Shown here in pieces: positions 17,181 through 27,199 of a stretch of DNA of 38,173 nucleotides; position 1 is the first letter of the stretch; each line of letters starts with the position of its first letter. The DNA is taken from assembly GCA_018062105.1 (NCBI GenBank), contig JAGOSV010000019.1, positions 542 through 38,714 on the forward strand, given 5' to 3'. A model generated the notes under the pieces. That model saw only the letters and a list, made by a program, of their open reading frames with translations. It did no database searches and was not told the DNA's origin. The stretch is from Sterolibacterium sp. (GTDB taxonomy: Bacteria; Pseudomonadota; Gammaproteobacteria; Burkholderiales; Rhodocyclaceae). A program made the position numbers and the translations under genes.

Positions 17181-18635
17181 GTGCGCTGCGCCCTCACCGG
17201 TCAGGGCTGGGCGACGGATTATGCGGCCTTGCTGCTGGGCTCGTTGGGCTTGAAGGTGGCGCGGCTGGCCGGGGCGGAGGATATGTCGCCAGCGCAGTGC
17301 TGGGCGGCCTCAGGCGGGATGGCGCTGACGGGTACGGCAGCGCTGCCGCTGATGGCGCCGTGGCCGCTGGCCAGTGCGGTGGAGGGGGTGGCCAGGGCGT
17401 TGCAGGCGTTGGTTGCAGCGTCCGGACGATCCCTGACCTGGCCGTTGCCGGATGCCCGCACCCTGGGGGAGCGAGCGGCACTGGCGGGGTTGTCGCGACC
17501 GGCCGTAGCTACGACAACAACGATGGGGACGCTGGGAGGAGCGGGACGGTTGCTGGTGACGGCCGATGGGGCGCTGGCGCTCAGCTTGCCGCGAACAGAG
17601 GACTGGGCGTGGCTGCCAGCCTGGCTGGAGGTGGACGTGTCGTTTTCTGCCGATGATGCCGGCTGGCAGTGCCTGGCGCAGCATCTGGCTGGCCGTGCGA
17701 CCGGGCCGCTGATCGAGCGGGCGCGGCTGATGGGGTTGGCGGCGGCAGCGGCGCATTTTCCGCCGCATGTCCCGGACGAGCCGCCTTGCTGGCTTCAGGT
17801 CGAGCATTTTGACGAGGCTCATGGTCAAGATCAGGGTCAGGGTCAGGGTGCGGCAAAGGATGGCCAGACAGCCTCATGGCCGCGCCGTGCGCCGCTGGTG
17901 GTCGATCTGTCTGCGCTGTGGGCCGGGCCGCTGTGCAGCCATCTGCTGCAACATGCCGGAGCGCGGGTGCTGAAGGTTGAAAGCCGGCAGCGACCGGATG
18001 GTGCGCGTCTGGGGCCGGCGCCCTTCTTCGATCTGCTGAATCACGGCAAGGAGAGCGTGGTGCTGGATTTTTCCTGCCCAGAGGCGCTTGCCTGGCTGCG
18101 GGGATTGTTGTTGCAGGCCGACATCGTCATCGAGGCCTCGCGCCCGCGCGCCTTGCGTCAGCTGGGTATCGTCGCCGAGGATATCCTGCGGCTGCGGCCG
18201 CAGCTCACCTGGCTGTCGATCAGCGGTTACGGGCGCAGCGTGCCGGCGGCGGCGTGGATTGCCTATGGCGATGATGCCGGGGTGGCGGCGGGGCTGTCCG
18301 CCGATCTGTTTGCGCTCACCGGGCAATGGTTTTTTTGTGCAGATGCCATTGCTGATCCGCTGACCGGCTGGCATGCCGCGCTGGCGGCACTGGCTGGTTT
18401 TTACAGTGGTGGCGGGCTGCTGTCGTTGTCGCTGGTCGAGGTGGTACGGCATTGTGCGCAGTTTCGCCGGCCGGATGATGGAGCGGCATTGCGGGATCGC
18501 TGGCAACAATGGCAACAGCAGGTCGGAGTGTCGGGATCGATCATGCCGCCGCAGGCTCGGCCGATTGTCGGGCAGGCCCGGCCGGCCGGGGCGGATACGG
18601 CACGGGTGTTGGCGGAGTTCGGACGGTCATGCTGA
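17181..18635 (+). CDS. Class III (CaiB/BaiF-type) CoA-transferase
   Basis: A double-length CoA-transferase homologue of about 484 residues. The first half (TGQGWATDYAALLLGSLGLKVARL, GGMALTG) and second half (VVDLSALWAGPLCSHLLQHAGARVLKVES, LNHGKESVVLDF) each resemble the family N-terminal fold, joined by a linker containing a QGQGQG repeat. The segment ADAIADPLTGWHAAL aligns with the LGDSNTG region of formyl-CoA transferase, so the catalytic Asp seems present. Start is uncertain: GTG 17181 has a weak GCGGA, and ATG 17079 would add 34 residues with poor codon bias. It overlaps the amidohydrolase by 7 bp, so the two should act in one pathway on a carboxylic acid substrate; its identity is unknown. 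Confidence 0.82.
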   Translation: MRCALTGQGWATDYAALLLGSLGLKVARLAGAEDMSPAQCWAASGGMALTGTAALPLMAPWPLASAVEGVARALQALVAASGRSLTWPLPDARTLGERAALAGLSRPAVATTTTMGTLGGAGRLLVTADGALALSLPRTEDWAWLPAWLEVDVSFSADDAGWQCLAQHLAGRATGPLIERARLMGLAAAAAHFPPHVPDEPPCWLQVEHFDEAHGQDQGQGQGAAKDGQTASWPRRAPLVVDLSALWAGPLCSHLLQHAGARVLKVESRQRPDGARLGPAPFFDLLNHGKESVVLDFSCPEALAWLRGLLLQADIVIEASRPRALRQLGIVAEDILRLRPQLTWLSISGYGRSVPAAAWIAYGDDAGVAAGLSADLFALTGQWFFCADAIADPLTGWHAALAALAGFYSGGGLLSLSLVEVVRHCAQFRRPDDGAALRDRWQQWQQQVGVSGSIMPPQARPIVGQARPAGADTARVLAEFGRSC

Positions 18636-20089
18636 TCCTCGATGCCGAAATCGACGCACAGCATGGCAGTGGCCGGCGGGTTGATGTACGCCTCGACGAA
18701 GGCGATGGGCAAAAAAGACAAAGTGGCCAAAGAGGCCGCATTGCGCAGCTGGCTCCGGCCGGCACGCTGTCGCCACAGGCCGGAGAGGCCGTCTACCCGG
18801 CAGCGGGTGCGTTGCTGTTGCCCGGTCTGCATGACCACCACCTACATCTGGCGGCGCTGGCGGTGGCGCTCGATTCGCTGCCCTGTGGCCCGCCACAGGT
18901 GAAGACAGCGGCGGCTCTGGCAGCGCAGCTGGAGACGGCGGACTCCGTGGGCAGCGCGACAGAATGGCTGCGCGGCGTGGGTTATCACGAGTCGGTGGCC
19001 GGTGAGATCGATCGGCACTGGCTGGATCGCGTCGTGCCGCAGCGTCCCGTTCGCATCCAGCATCGCAGCGGCCGGTTGTGGCTGGTCAATAGCGCCGCCC
19101 TGCAACACCTGCTGGCGGCAGGTGGTTCGCTGCCGGCCGGGCTGGAGCGGCAGGGTGGTCAGCCGACGGGGCGGATTTTCGATGCCGATGACTGGCTGCG
19201 TCATCGACTGCCGCGCCGCTTTCCTTCATTGACGGCGGCCAGTCGCCGGCTGGCCGGTTACGGGGTGACCGGGCTGACCGATACCACACCGCACAATGGC
19301 CCGGAAGAATGGCAGCAGGTGCAAGCAGCGCAGGCCGCGGGCAGCCTGTGGCAGGACGTGTTGCTGATGGGCGATGCCCGCCTCGACGGGATGCACGGAT
19401 CGGCCGGCGTGCGGCGTGGTGCCCTGAAGCTCCATCTGCATGAATACGAGTTACCGCCTTTCGAGGCACTGGTGGCGGCAGTGGCGCGCAGCCATGCGGT
19501 TGACCGACCAGCGGCCTTTCATTGCGTCACCCGCACCGAGCTGATTTTTGCCCTGGGCGTGCTGGCGTGTGCCGGCCGGCATCCGGGGGATCGCATCGAA
19601 CATGCCGCCATCGCCCCGCCGGACAGTCTGCCGCTGCTGGTGGAACAGGGAGTGACGGTGGTGACGCAGCCCAACTTCATCCAGGAACGAGGGGATGTCT
19701 ATCTGCGTGAGGTGGCCGCAGCCGACCAGCCCTGGCTGTACCGGCTGCGCGGCTTGCAGGCGGTCGGCATTCCGCTGGCGGGCAGCACCGATGCGCCCTT
19801 CGGTGCTGTCGATCCGTGGGCGGCGATGCAGGCAGCGGTCGACCGGCGGACAGCGGATGGTGCCGTGCTGGGGGCAGAGGAAGGATTGACACCGGAACAG
19901 GCCGTGGCGTTGTTCCTTGGTTCGGCCGAAGTATCCGTGGAGGTGCCGGCCGGAGCAGTACGGCGCATTGCGGTCGGCGCGGCGGCCGACCTGTGCTTGC
20001 TCGATCGTCCCTGGCAGCAGGCCCGCAGCCATCTGGCAGCGGTGAAGGTGGTGGCGACATTCAAGGATGGGCGGCACCTGCCCCCCTGA
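18629..20089 (+). CDS. Amidohydrolase-superfamily protein (YtcJ-like)
   Basis: A 486-residue metal-dependent hydrolase. The metal ligands of the superfamily can be traced: GLHDHHLHL (HxH), Lys in GALKLHLHE, His in AAFHC, His in DRIEHAAIAP, and Asp in GSTDAPF. ATG 18629 overlaps the CoA-transferase stop (18633-18635) and is preceded by GGAG. The family hydrolyses C-N bonds of cyclic or acyl amide substrates; the actual substrate is not evident. Tight coupling to a CoA-transferase suggests release of an acid from an amide followed by its CoA activation. Confidence 0.86.
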   Translation: MLILDAEIDAQHGSGRRVDVRLDEGDGQKRQSGQRGRIAQLAPAGTLSPQAGEAVYPAAGALLLPGLHDHHLHLAALAVALDSLPCGPPQVKTAAALAAQLETADSVGSATEWLRGVGYHESVAGEIDRHWLDRVVPQRPVRIQHRSGRLWLVNSAALQHLLAAGGSLPAGLERQGGQPTGRIFDADDWLRHRLPRRFPSLTAASRRLAGYGVTGLTDTTPHNGPEEWQQVQAAQAAGSLWQDVLLMGDARLDGMHGSAGVRRGALKLHLHEYELPPFEALVAAVARSHAVDRPAAFHCVTRTELIFALGVLACAGRHPGDRIEHAAIAPPDSLPLLVEQGVTVVTQPNFIQERGDVYLREVAAADQPWLYRLRGLQAVGIPLAGSTDAPFGAVDPWAAMQAAVDRRTADGAVLGAEEGLTPEQAVALFLGSAEVSVEVPAGAVRRIAVGAAADLCLLDRPWQQARSHLAAVKVVATFKDGRHLPP

Positions 20090-20229
20090 TCTGTTCGCCT
20101 GACTGGTCGGATCGGCCGGGCCATGCAGAAAGTAACCCAAGTCGCCATAATCCGCAGATGCCTGCAACGATTGCCCTCCTGCCTGCCGTTTCGTCTGCCG
20201 TTTCATCCTGTCCGAGAGAAAGGCGGCAT

Positions 20230-22050
20230 GTGCGGCTGTCCGGGTGGTGCGCCCTGCTGCTGGGTGCCCTGCTGCTGTGGCCGGGCAGGGGCTGGACAGG
20301 GCAGGAGGGCGGGCAGGAGGGCGGGCAGAACGACGAACAGAATGGCCGCTTGCCCCTAATCGAGCTGCACGCACCAGAACCGGTGCAGGCCATGCTGTTG
20401 CAATACCTCGAGCGGCCGCCACGTCCCGTCACGGAGGAAGAACGGGGAGCCGTGCTGATGCGTCTGCGTGAAGAAGCCGCGCGGCTGCTGGCGACTGAAG
20501 GCTATTTTTCACCGCAGCTGGCCTGGTCGGGCAAGGAGGGCAACGGCCCGGATATCACAGTCACACCCGGCCCGCGCACCCAGGTCAGCCAGCAGCACAT
20601 CGAATTTACCGGGGCGTTGGCGCAGGATATTCCCGCCTTGCAACAGCGCCGGGAGGCACTGCGGGCGGGCTGGAAGCTGCCGCCGGGCAGCGCTTTCCGC
20701 TCGGCAGATTGGGAAACGGCCAAAGCTGCCCTCCTGGCCAGCGTGGCGGAAACGGAATATGCCGCTGCCCGTATCACGGACAGCCAGGCCATGGTGGATA
20801 CGCAGACGGCACAGGCGACGCTGACGCTGACCATCGACAGCGGCCCGGTGTATCGCTTCGGGGCGCTGCGGGTCGAAGGGTTGCAGCGTTACAGCCTCGA
20901 ACAGGTGCGCGTGCTGTTGCCCTTCCAGCCCGGGGAGCGCTACCGCCGCGACGCCCTGCTGACCTTGCAGTCGCGGTTGCAGAACACCCCCTGGTTCCAG
21001 AATGTCAGCATCGAGGCAACGCCTGCGGATGCCGGAACACCCGAGGAAGCTGGAATAACCGGAACCTCCGGAGAAACCGGAGTGGAGCGCCGTCTGCCGG
21101 TTACGGTGCTGCTTACCGAAGCCCCCAGCAAGCGCTTCAGCCTGGGGCTGGGTTATGGCACCAACACCGGAGCGCGCGGCGAGCTGGGGCTGCGTCATCA
21201 CGACCTGTTCGGACGCGCCTGGGACCTCAACAGTGGCCTGCGTTACGAAGAAAAACGGCAGACCCTGTTTGCCGATCTCATGCTGCCGCCGCAGCGGCCG
21301 GATCAGCGTGTGACCCTGGGGGCAAAGAAGGAAAGCAGCAACATCGAAGGACTGCTGACCCGCCGTCTGCTGCTGGGGGGCAACCAGACGCAGCGGCGCG
21401 GCCAGATCGAAACCCGCATCGGCCTGGAGTGGCAGCGCGAAGAGCGCCAGCCGTTGGGCGGGGTGGGCGATGTCGATCATGCCCTGGTGCTCGACGGGCG
21501 CTGGATCCGGCGAGCCGTCGACCAGCCGTTCGATCCACGACGGGGAAACGTCCTTGAGATCGGCCTGGGCGGTGCAACTCCCTATCTCTTGTCCTCTCGT
21601 GGTTTTTTGCGCAGCCATCTACGTCTGCAGCAGTGGTGGCCGGTAGGCGAGCGGGACGTGTTTACGGCGCGTGGCGAGTTCGGGCTGACCAAGGCTGCCT
21701 CGCGTTTCGGCATCCCGCAGGACTACCTGTTCCGCGCCGGTGGTGCGCAGTCGGTGCGTGGCTATGCCTATCAGAGCCTGGGGGTGGTGGAGGGCAATGC
21801 CATCGTCGGCGGCCGGGCGCTGCTGACCAGCAGCCTGGAATACACCCACTGGCGCAACGAACACTGGGGGGTGGCTTTTTTTGTCGACGCCGGAGATGCC
21901 GCCGACCAGTGGCAGGCCCTGCGGCCGGCCGTCGGTAGTGGGCTGGGCGCACGCTGGAAAAGCCCGGCCGGGCCGCTGGCCTTCGACCTGGCACATGGCC
22001 AGCGCAGCGGGCGGTGGACGGTACACTTTTCCTTGTCGGCGGTGTTCTGA
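20230..22050 (+). CDS. tamA: Translocation and assembly module subunit TamA
   Basis: A 606-residue Omp85-family outer-membrane protein. Signal peptide MRLSGWCALLLGALLLWPG; three POTRA-like domains (~45-310), the last with VYRFGALRVEGLQRYSLEQV; a 16-strand barrel thereafter with the conserved DYLFRAGGAQSVRGYAYQSLG and a terminal Phe (FSLSAVF). I prefer GTG 20230, with AGAGAAAGG upstream and a compact signal; an ATG at 20158 would add 24 residues before it. TamA pairs with TamB to insert or transport envelope material. A 12-bp repeat after the signal encodes GQEGGQEGGQ. Confidence 0.92.
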   Translation: MRLSGWCALLLGALLLWPGRGWTGQEGGQEGGQNDEQNGRLPLIELHAPEPVQAMLLQYLERPPRPVTEEERGAVLMRLREEAARLLATEGYFSPQLAWSGKEGNGPDITVTPGPRTQVSQQHIEFTGALAQDIPALQQRREALRAGWKLPPGSAFRSADWETAKAALLASVAETEYAAARITDSQAMVDTQTAQATLTLTIDSGPVYRFGALRVEGLQRYSLEQVRVLLPFQPGERYRRDALLTLQSRLQNTPWFQNVSIEATPADAGTPEEAGITGTSGETGVERRLPVTVLLTEAPSKRFSLGLGYGTNTGARGELGLRHHDLFGRAWDLNSGLRYEEKRQTLFADLMLPPQRPDQRVTLGAKKESSNIEGLLTRRLLLGGNQTQRRGQIETRIGLEWQREERQPLGGVGDVDHALVLDGRWIRRAVDQPFDPRRGNVLEIGLGGATPYLLSSRGFLRSHLRLQQWWPVGERDVFTARGEFGLTKAASRFGIPQDYLFRAGGAQSVRGYAYQSLGVVEGNAIVGGRALLTSSLEYTHWRNEHWGVAFFVDAGDAADQWQALRPAVGSGLGARWKSPAGPLAFDLAHGQRSGRWTVHFSLSAVF

Positions 22051-25000
22051 TGATGCGCGCCCGCTTTTGGCCAGGGTTTGGACAACTACTGGGGGCAGGC
22101 GTGTTGTCACTGTTTGCCCCGGCCTTGCTGGGCGTGGCTGCTCTCTGGCTGGTGGCCAGCGAATCCGGCTTGCAGGCCGTGGCGCAGGCCGTGCAGCAAA
22201 TGGGGCTGGAAACTCCTTACGGGCGGCTGCAATGGCAGGGGGTAGAGGGGCGGCTGCTGGGGCCGCTGCGCATTGCGCGAATTGAAACCATCCCGCAACG
22301 ACCGAATGATGTGCCGCTGCGCATCGAAGGACTGCAGCTGTCCTGGCAGCCGCTGGCCTTGCTGGAAGGGCGGCTGCGGCTGCACCGGCTGGAGATGGCG
22401 CGGCTGTATCTGCCGGAGAATCACCAGCCGTCCCACCTGCCGCAATCCTTGCAGCTGCCGCTGGCCCTGGATGTTGAACAGCTGCGGATCGGTGCGCTGT
22501 ATCCGCCCGTCCCGGCAGCGGATGTGCCGCTGCTGCAGGAAGTGCAGGCAACCTTGCACAGCGATGGCCGGCAACATGTGCTGAGCAAGGTGCAGGCTCG
22601 CTGGCAGGAACTGCCGCTGACGGCCTCTGCCCGGCTGGATGGTGTCGCACCATTTGCGCTGACGGCCCGGCTGGATGCACCCATCGCTGCCCGCATCTCG
22701 CCCGAGCTGTCCTGGCCAGCACTTGAGCTGACGGCCAGCGCCACGGGCACGCTGCAGGCGTTGACGTTGCAGCTGCGGGGACAGCCAGCTGCAGCTCATG
22801 CCCGGGATACCTTCACCTTGCAGGGCGAAGCCCGGCTGGCTCCATTTGCGGCGCAGCCCTTGCAGGCCATCACATTGACGGCGCATCGGCTGGCGCCGCA
22901 GATGTTCCATCCGTCCGCACCGCAGGCCCTGCTGACGGCACGCATCGACGCGCAGCCTGACGCGGCGGGGGCACTGGCCGGGACGCTGCAGCTGGATAAC
23001 GCCCGGCCGGCAGCACTGGATCGACAGGGTCTGCCGCTGGAGCGGTTGCACACCCGGTTGCGACTGCTCTGGCAGGAGCGTGCGCGCCAGCTACAACTGA
23101 ACGATCTGCAGATACAGGCTGGCAAGGGACAGTTGCGCGGCCAGGTCGACCTGCATTGGCCGGTGACGGGCGATGGCAAGGCTGACGGCGCCGCCGGCTG
23201 GCCACAAGGACAAGTGCAGCTGAGCCTGCAGCAGCTGGATCTGGCGACCTGGCACAGCCGCCTGCGGCCGACGCGCTTGAACGGAACGATCAACTTTGTC
23301 GGTACGGCACAGCAGGGACAGACCCGTCTGGCCGTGCGCGATGACCATCTGCAGCTGGACGGCATGCTGCAGCACGATCCCCATCAGCTCACCCTGTCCC
23401 GTCTCGAGCTGCAACAGGGGCGCGCCCGGCTGACGGCGCATGGCCAGTGGTCGCTGGCGGCACCGCAGCCGTGGCAGCTGGACGGGCAGCTGCACGCCTT
23501 CGATCCGTCCCTGCTGGCGGCCGTGCCTCCGGCCACGATCCATGCGCAGTTTGCGGCCCGGGGCCAGCGTCTGCCCCATCTGCAAGGCACCCTGCAGGCC
23601 AGCATCGACGACAGCCAGTGGGCCGGGGCGGCACTGGCCGGGCAGACCACACTGTCCTTTGACGGGCTCGAACAGCCCGATGACCTGTGGGCGGCCAACG
23701 GCCGGGCCTATCTGCGCGGCCAGTTGCAGCTCACGCTGGCGCGCAGCCGGCTCGAATTGAAGGGCGGCTGGGGCGGGCCACAGGAACATCTGGCCCTGCA
23801 TCTCGAATCCGCCGATCTGGCACGCCACCGTGCGCTGCTCGGGCAATGGCCCGGGCTGGCCGGGCAGCTGGCCCTCGATGCCACACTGGCGGGCATGCCG
23901 ACACGGCCGCGCCTGACGATACAGGGCCAGGCGCAAGGGTTGACCCTGCCGGGTGGCCAGCATGTGCAAAAGCTCAAGCTGTCCGCCCAGGGGGAACAGG
24001 GCGGGCCGGGGGCGGCGCTGGAGCGTCTGGAGGTGCGCCTGACGGCTGAAGGAGTGCATGTGCCGGGCGCACCACCCCTGCTGGAGCGCCTCGAATTGCA
24101 GCTCGACGGCAGCCAGGCGCGCCATACCTTGCGGGCCACGGCACAAGGACTGGGGCAGCACTGGGCAATGCAGGCCAGCGGCGGGCTGCAACGGGCCGGC
24201 GACTGGCGCGATGCCGCCTGGCAGGGACGGCTGGAACAGCTGACGGTCGAAGGGAACAGTCCTGGCATCGGCGCTACCACCACTGCCACCACTACCGCCA
24301 CTGCCTCCTCCGCTGCGGCGGCTCCGGTCTGGCTGGCCCTGCTGCAGCCCCTGCGCCTGCAGGCGGCCACGGGATTGAGCATCCAGCGTCAGGCGGTGAC
24401 CCTGCAACCGGCGCAGTTTGTACTGGCCGGTGGCCAGCTTGAATTGAACCAGACACAGTGGTCGCCGCAGCAGTGGCAGACACGCGGCCAGTTCCGTGAT
24501 CTGGACTTGATGCTGCCAGCAGTGAATGGCGCAACGAACGCAGCGGCACCATCCAGCAGCCGCGCCCGGGCGGCGGGGGCCTGGCAGCTGGTGCGGGCGG
24601 CGGACGGGGCGCTGAGTGGCCGGATCCAGGCTCGCCTCCCCGAGCTGCGCGGGCTGGCGGCGGCCATCGACCCGGGCTACACCAGTGCCGGACAGCTGGA
24701 GGCCGACATTCACATCGCCGGCAGTCAGCAGCAGCCCCGGCTGCGCGGCGAGTTGAACGGCCGGCAGCTGGCCTTCGGTATCCCGGCCCAGGGTTTGCAG
24801 CTGAGCGGCGGCACGTTGCGACTGCGTCTCGAAGAAGAACGCGCCATACTGGAACAGCTGCGCTTCACTGCCGCGCATCATCCACCGGCGCGCGCCCTGC
24901 GCGAGACGGGCTATGTCGTGCCGGATACTCCGGGCTGGCTGGAGTGTTCCGGCACGCTGCGGCCTTGGCAGCAGGAGGCACAGCTGGAGGTGAAGCTGTC

Positions 25001-25931
25001 TGGTCTGCCGGTGCTGCAACGCCAGGATCGCTGGCTGGTGGTGTCGGGAACCGGGCGAATCGACCAGGAAGCACAGCGGTTGCGACTGACCGGGCAGCTG
25101 CTGGCCGATGCCGGTTTTGTCGGTGGTCTCAGTCTGGATCAGCCGCAGCTGGCCGAGGATGTGGTGATCCGTGGGCGCGGCCCGCGACCGGCCCGCACCA
25201 GCCGGGTGGATACCGATCTCAGCCTCGATCTGGGCGAGCGTTTTCGCCTCGATGTGGCCGGCCTGCGGGCGCGGCTGGCCGGCCGGGTCAGTGTGCGCGG
25301 CGCACCGCTACGCGCCAGTGGCAGCATCGCCGCTCAGGAGGCGAGCTTCGAGGCCTATGGCCAGCGCCTGACGGTGGCGCGCGGCATCGTCAATTTTCAG
25401 GGGCCGCTCGACAACCCCGGGCTCAACATCCTGGCCCTGCGCACGGGCGGCGAGGTGGAAGCCGGCGTGAGCGTGACCGGAACGGTGCAGCGGCCGCAGG
25501 TGCGGCTGGTGTCGACCCCTGACGTGCCCGATCCGGAAAAGCTCTCCTGGATCGTGCTGGGACGGCCACCCGACAGCGGTGGCACGGATGCCGGCATCCT
25601 GCTGGCGGCCGCCGGCAGCCTGCTGGGACAGGGCGGAGAATCACTGACCACGCAGGTTGCCCGGGGCTTCGGGCTGGATGAAGTATCCCTGCATCGCAGC
25701 CAGAACCCCGGTGAAGCCGCAGCCAGTCCGAACGGCAATGGTCTGGATCAGCAGGTTCTGACGCTTGGCAAGCGCCTGTCCTCGCGTCTTTATCTGAGCT
25801 ATGACCAGGGCCTGTCGGCAGCACGCGGTGCCCTCAAGCTGACCTACGCCCTGGGGCGCCGCCTGTCCATCATGACCCGCACTGGCGACGATAACGCTGT
25901 GGATGTCCTGTACAGCTTCAGTTTTGATTGA
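22050..25931 (+). CDS. tamB: Translocation and assembly module protein TamB
   Basis: A 1293-residue AsmA-like/DUF490 protein. One N-terminal membrane anchor (~11-36) is followed by a long periplasm-spanning beta-rich groove made of repeated strands (LRLHRLEMARLYLP, TLQLDNARP, LDGMLQHDPHQLTLSRLEL). The C-terminal TamB domain includes GRVSVRGAPLRASGSI, DPEKLSWIVLGRPP and the ending DVLYSFSFD. The start ATG at 22050 shares one base with the tamA stop, so translation is coupled. An Ala/Thr-rich low-complexity stretch (ATTTATTTATASSAAAA) sits mid-protein. Recent work on the family favours phospholipid transport to the outer membrane. Confidence 0.95.
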   Translation: MMRARFWPGFGQLLGAGVLSLFAPALLGVAALWLVASESGLQAVAQAVQQMGLETPYGRLQWQGVEGRLLGPLRIARIETIPQRPNDVPLRIEGLQLSWQPLALLEGRLRLHRLEMARLYLPENHQPSHLPQSLQLPLALDVEQLRIGALYPPVPAADVPLLQEVQATLHSDGRQHVLSKVQARWQELPLTASARLDGVAPFALTARLDAPIAARISPELSWPALELTASATGTLQALTLQLRGQPAAAHARDTFTLQGEARLAPFAAQPLQAITLTAHRLAPQMFHPSAPQALLTARIDAQPDAAGALAGTLQLDNARPAALDRQGLPLERLHTRLRLLWQERARQLQLNDLQIQAGKGQLRGQVDLHWPVTGDGKADGAAGWPQGQVQLSLQQLDLATWHSRLRPTRLNGTINFVGTAQQGQTRLAVRDDHLQLDGMLQHDPHQLTLSRLELQQGRARLTAHGQWSLAAPQPWQLDGQLHAFDPSLLAAVPPATIHAQFAARGQRLPHLQGTLQASIDDSQWAGAALAGQTTLSFDGLEQPDDLWAANGRAYLRGQLQLTLARSRLELKGGWGGPQEHLALHLESADLARHRALLGQWPGLAGQLALDATLAGMPTRPRLTIQGQAQGLTLPGGQHVQKLKLSAQGEQGGPGAALERLEVRLTAEGVHVPGAPPLLERLELQLDGSQARHTLRATAQGLGQHWAMQASGGLQRAGDWRDAAWQGRLEQLTVEGNSPGIGATTTATTTATASSAAAAPVWLALLQPLRLQAATGLSIQRQAVTLQPAQFVLAGGQLELNQTQWSPQQWQTRGQFRDLDLMLPAVNGATNAAAPSSSRARAAGAWQLVRAADGALSGRIQARLPELRGLAAAIDPGYTSAGQLEADIHIAGSQQQPRLRGELNGRQLAFGIPAQGLQLSGGTLRLRLEEERAILEQLRFTAAHHPPARALRETGYVVPDTPGWLECSGTLRPWQQEAQLEVKLSGLPVLQRQDRWLVVSGTGRIDQEAQRLRLTGQLLADAGFVGGLSLDQPQLAEDVVIRGRGPRPARTSRVDTDLSLDLGERFRLDVAGLRARLAGRVSVRGAPLRASGSIAAQEASFEAYGQRLTVARGIVNFQGPLDNPGLNILALRTGGEVEAGVSVTGTVQRPQVRLVSTPDVPDPEKLSWIVLGRPPDSGGTDAGILLAAAGSLLGQGGESLTTQVARGFGLDEVSLHRSQNPGEAAASPNGNGLDQQVLTLGKRLSSRLYLSYDQGLSAARGALKLTYALGRRLSIMTRTGDDNAVDVLYSFSFD

Positions 25932-25991
25932 ACCTAGAAACCGCAGTTGACCGCTGATTTCCAGTATGAAGTCCTTGTTTTTCTAAACATT

Positions 25992-26024
25992 TTGGCTCTG
26001 ATTAGCCCTCACCTTTTGGGTGAG
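25992..26024. other. Two small hairpins before the catabolic cluster
   Basis: GGCT-6-AGCC (about 25994-26007) is followed directly by CTCACC-TTTTG-GGTGAG (26008-26024). Neither has a T-run. They lie in the 200-bp gap between tamB and the LLM oxidoreductase gene and may mark the end of tamAB transcription or the leader of the next unit. No clear promoter was found here. Confidence 0.35.
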
Positions 26025-26131
26025 AACGCTAAACCGCAGCCGTGACAATTATTCCCCAGCCTGCTGCATCGAAGGCACAATGACGGGTTTCATCCTCCCC
26101 AACCCTGTGCGCCCTGACAAGGAGTCCTCAC

Positions 26132-27145
26132 ATGAAACTCGGTCTGCAATTTGGTTACTGGTACGCTGCCCCGCCCGCCGATGGCAATGTCGCCCTAGCA
26201 CAAGAGGCGGAGAAGCTCGGTTATGACTCGATATGGACGGCGGAATCCTGGGGCAATGATGCCTTCACGCCGCTGGCCTGGCTGGGGGCACACACCTCGA
26301 AGATCAAGCTGGGTACCGCCATCGCCCAGCTTTCCGCCCGCACACCGACGGCCTGCGCCATGGCCGCACTGGCACTCGATCACCTGTCGCACGGCCGCAT
26401 GATCCTTGGTCTTGGTGTCTCCGGCCCGCAGGTGGTCGAAGGCTGGTACGGCCAGCCCTTCGCCAAGCCGCTGGCCCGCACCCGCGAATACGTCGACATC
26501 GTCCGTCAGGTGATGCGCCGCGATGCGCCCGTTGCCAATGCCGGCGAACACTACCCGCTGCCCTATACCGGCCCGGGCTCGACCGGCATGGGCAAGCCGC
26601 TGCGTCCGATCACCCATCCGCTGCGTGCCGACCTGCCCATCTATCTGGGGGCGGAAGGCCCGAAGAATGTGACGCAAACCGTGGAAATCGCCGATGGCTG
26701 GCTGCCGGTGTATTACAGCCCCTTCCGTCAGGAGGTCTATGCCGATCAGCTCAAAGGCATGAAGCCGGGTTTTGAAATCGCCCCGCTGGTGCAGGTCAAT
26801 ATCGACGATGATCTGGAAACCGCGCTGATTCCTGTCAAGATGACGCTGGCTTTCTACATCGGCGGCATGGGCTCGAAGGAAAAGAATTTCCACAAGGACC
26901 TGATGTGCCGCATGGGCTTTGAAGCCGAGGCCAACCGCATTCAGGAGCTCTTCTTCGAAGGCCGCCGCGAGGAAGCATTGATGGAAGTACCGACGCAGTT
27001 CGCCGACGAAATTTCCCTGTGCGGCTCGAAGGCACGCATCAAGGACCGCCTGCAGGCCTGGAAGGATTCACCGGTGACGACGATGCTGCTGATGGGCAAT
27101 GGCGGGGTCGACATGGTGCGCACCATGGCCGAGCTGGCCCTGTAA
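26132..27145 (+). CDS. LLM-class F420-dependent-type oxidoreductase
   Basis: A 337-residue luciferase-like (TIM-barrel) flavin/deazaflavin enzyme, with the start MKLGLQFGYWYA, SIWTAESWGNDAFTPLAWLGAHT and LALDHLSHGRMILGLGVSGPQVVEGWYG. AAGGAG lies 9 nt before ATG 26132. This subgroup is usually annotated F420-dependent and is abundant in actinobacteria; the cofactor here is not proven by sequence. First gene of the catabolic block, 54 bp before the acyl-CoA synthetase, so probably an oxidation or reduction step on the same substrate. Confidence 0.88.
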   Translation: MKLGLQFGYWYAAPPADGNVALAQEAEKLGYDSIWTAESWGNDAFTPLAWLGAHTSKIKLGTAIAQLSARTPTACAMAALALDHLSHGRMILGLGVSGPQVVEGWYGQPFAKPLARTREYVDIVRQVMRRDAPVANAGEHYPLPYTGPGSTGMGKPLRPITHPLRADLPIYLGAEGPKNVTQTVEIADGWLPVYYSPFRQEVYADQLKGMKPGFEIAPLVQVNIDDDLETALIPVKMTLAFYIGGMGSKEKNFHKDLMCRMGFEAEANRIQELFFEGRREEALMEVPTQFADEISLCGSKARIKDRLQAWKDSPVTTMLLMGNGGVDMVRTMAELAL

Positions 27146-27199
27146 TCCACCCCTTTCCGCACCGCTTCCCCTGATCTCCAAAATTCTCCGGAGCGTCCC

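Noticed and set aside
23091-25019. 642-codon minus-strand frame opposite tamB
   Set aside because: Composition (Gln, Leu, Arg, Pro) is that of a shadow of repetitive TamB codons; no motif.
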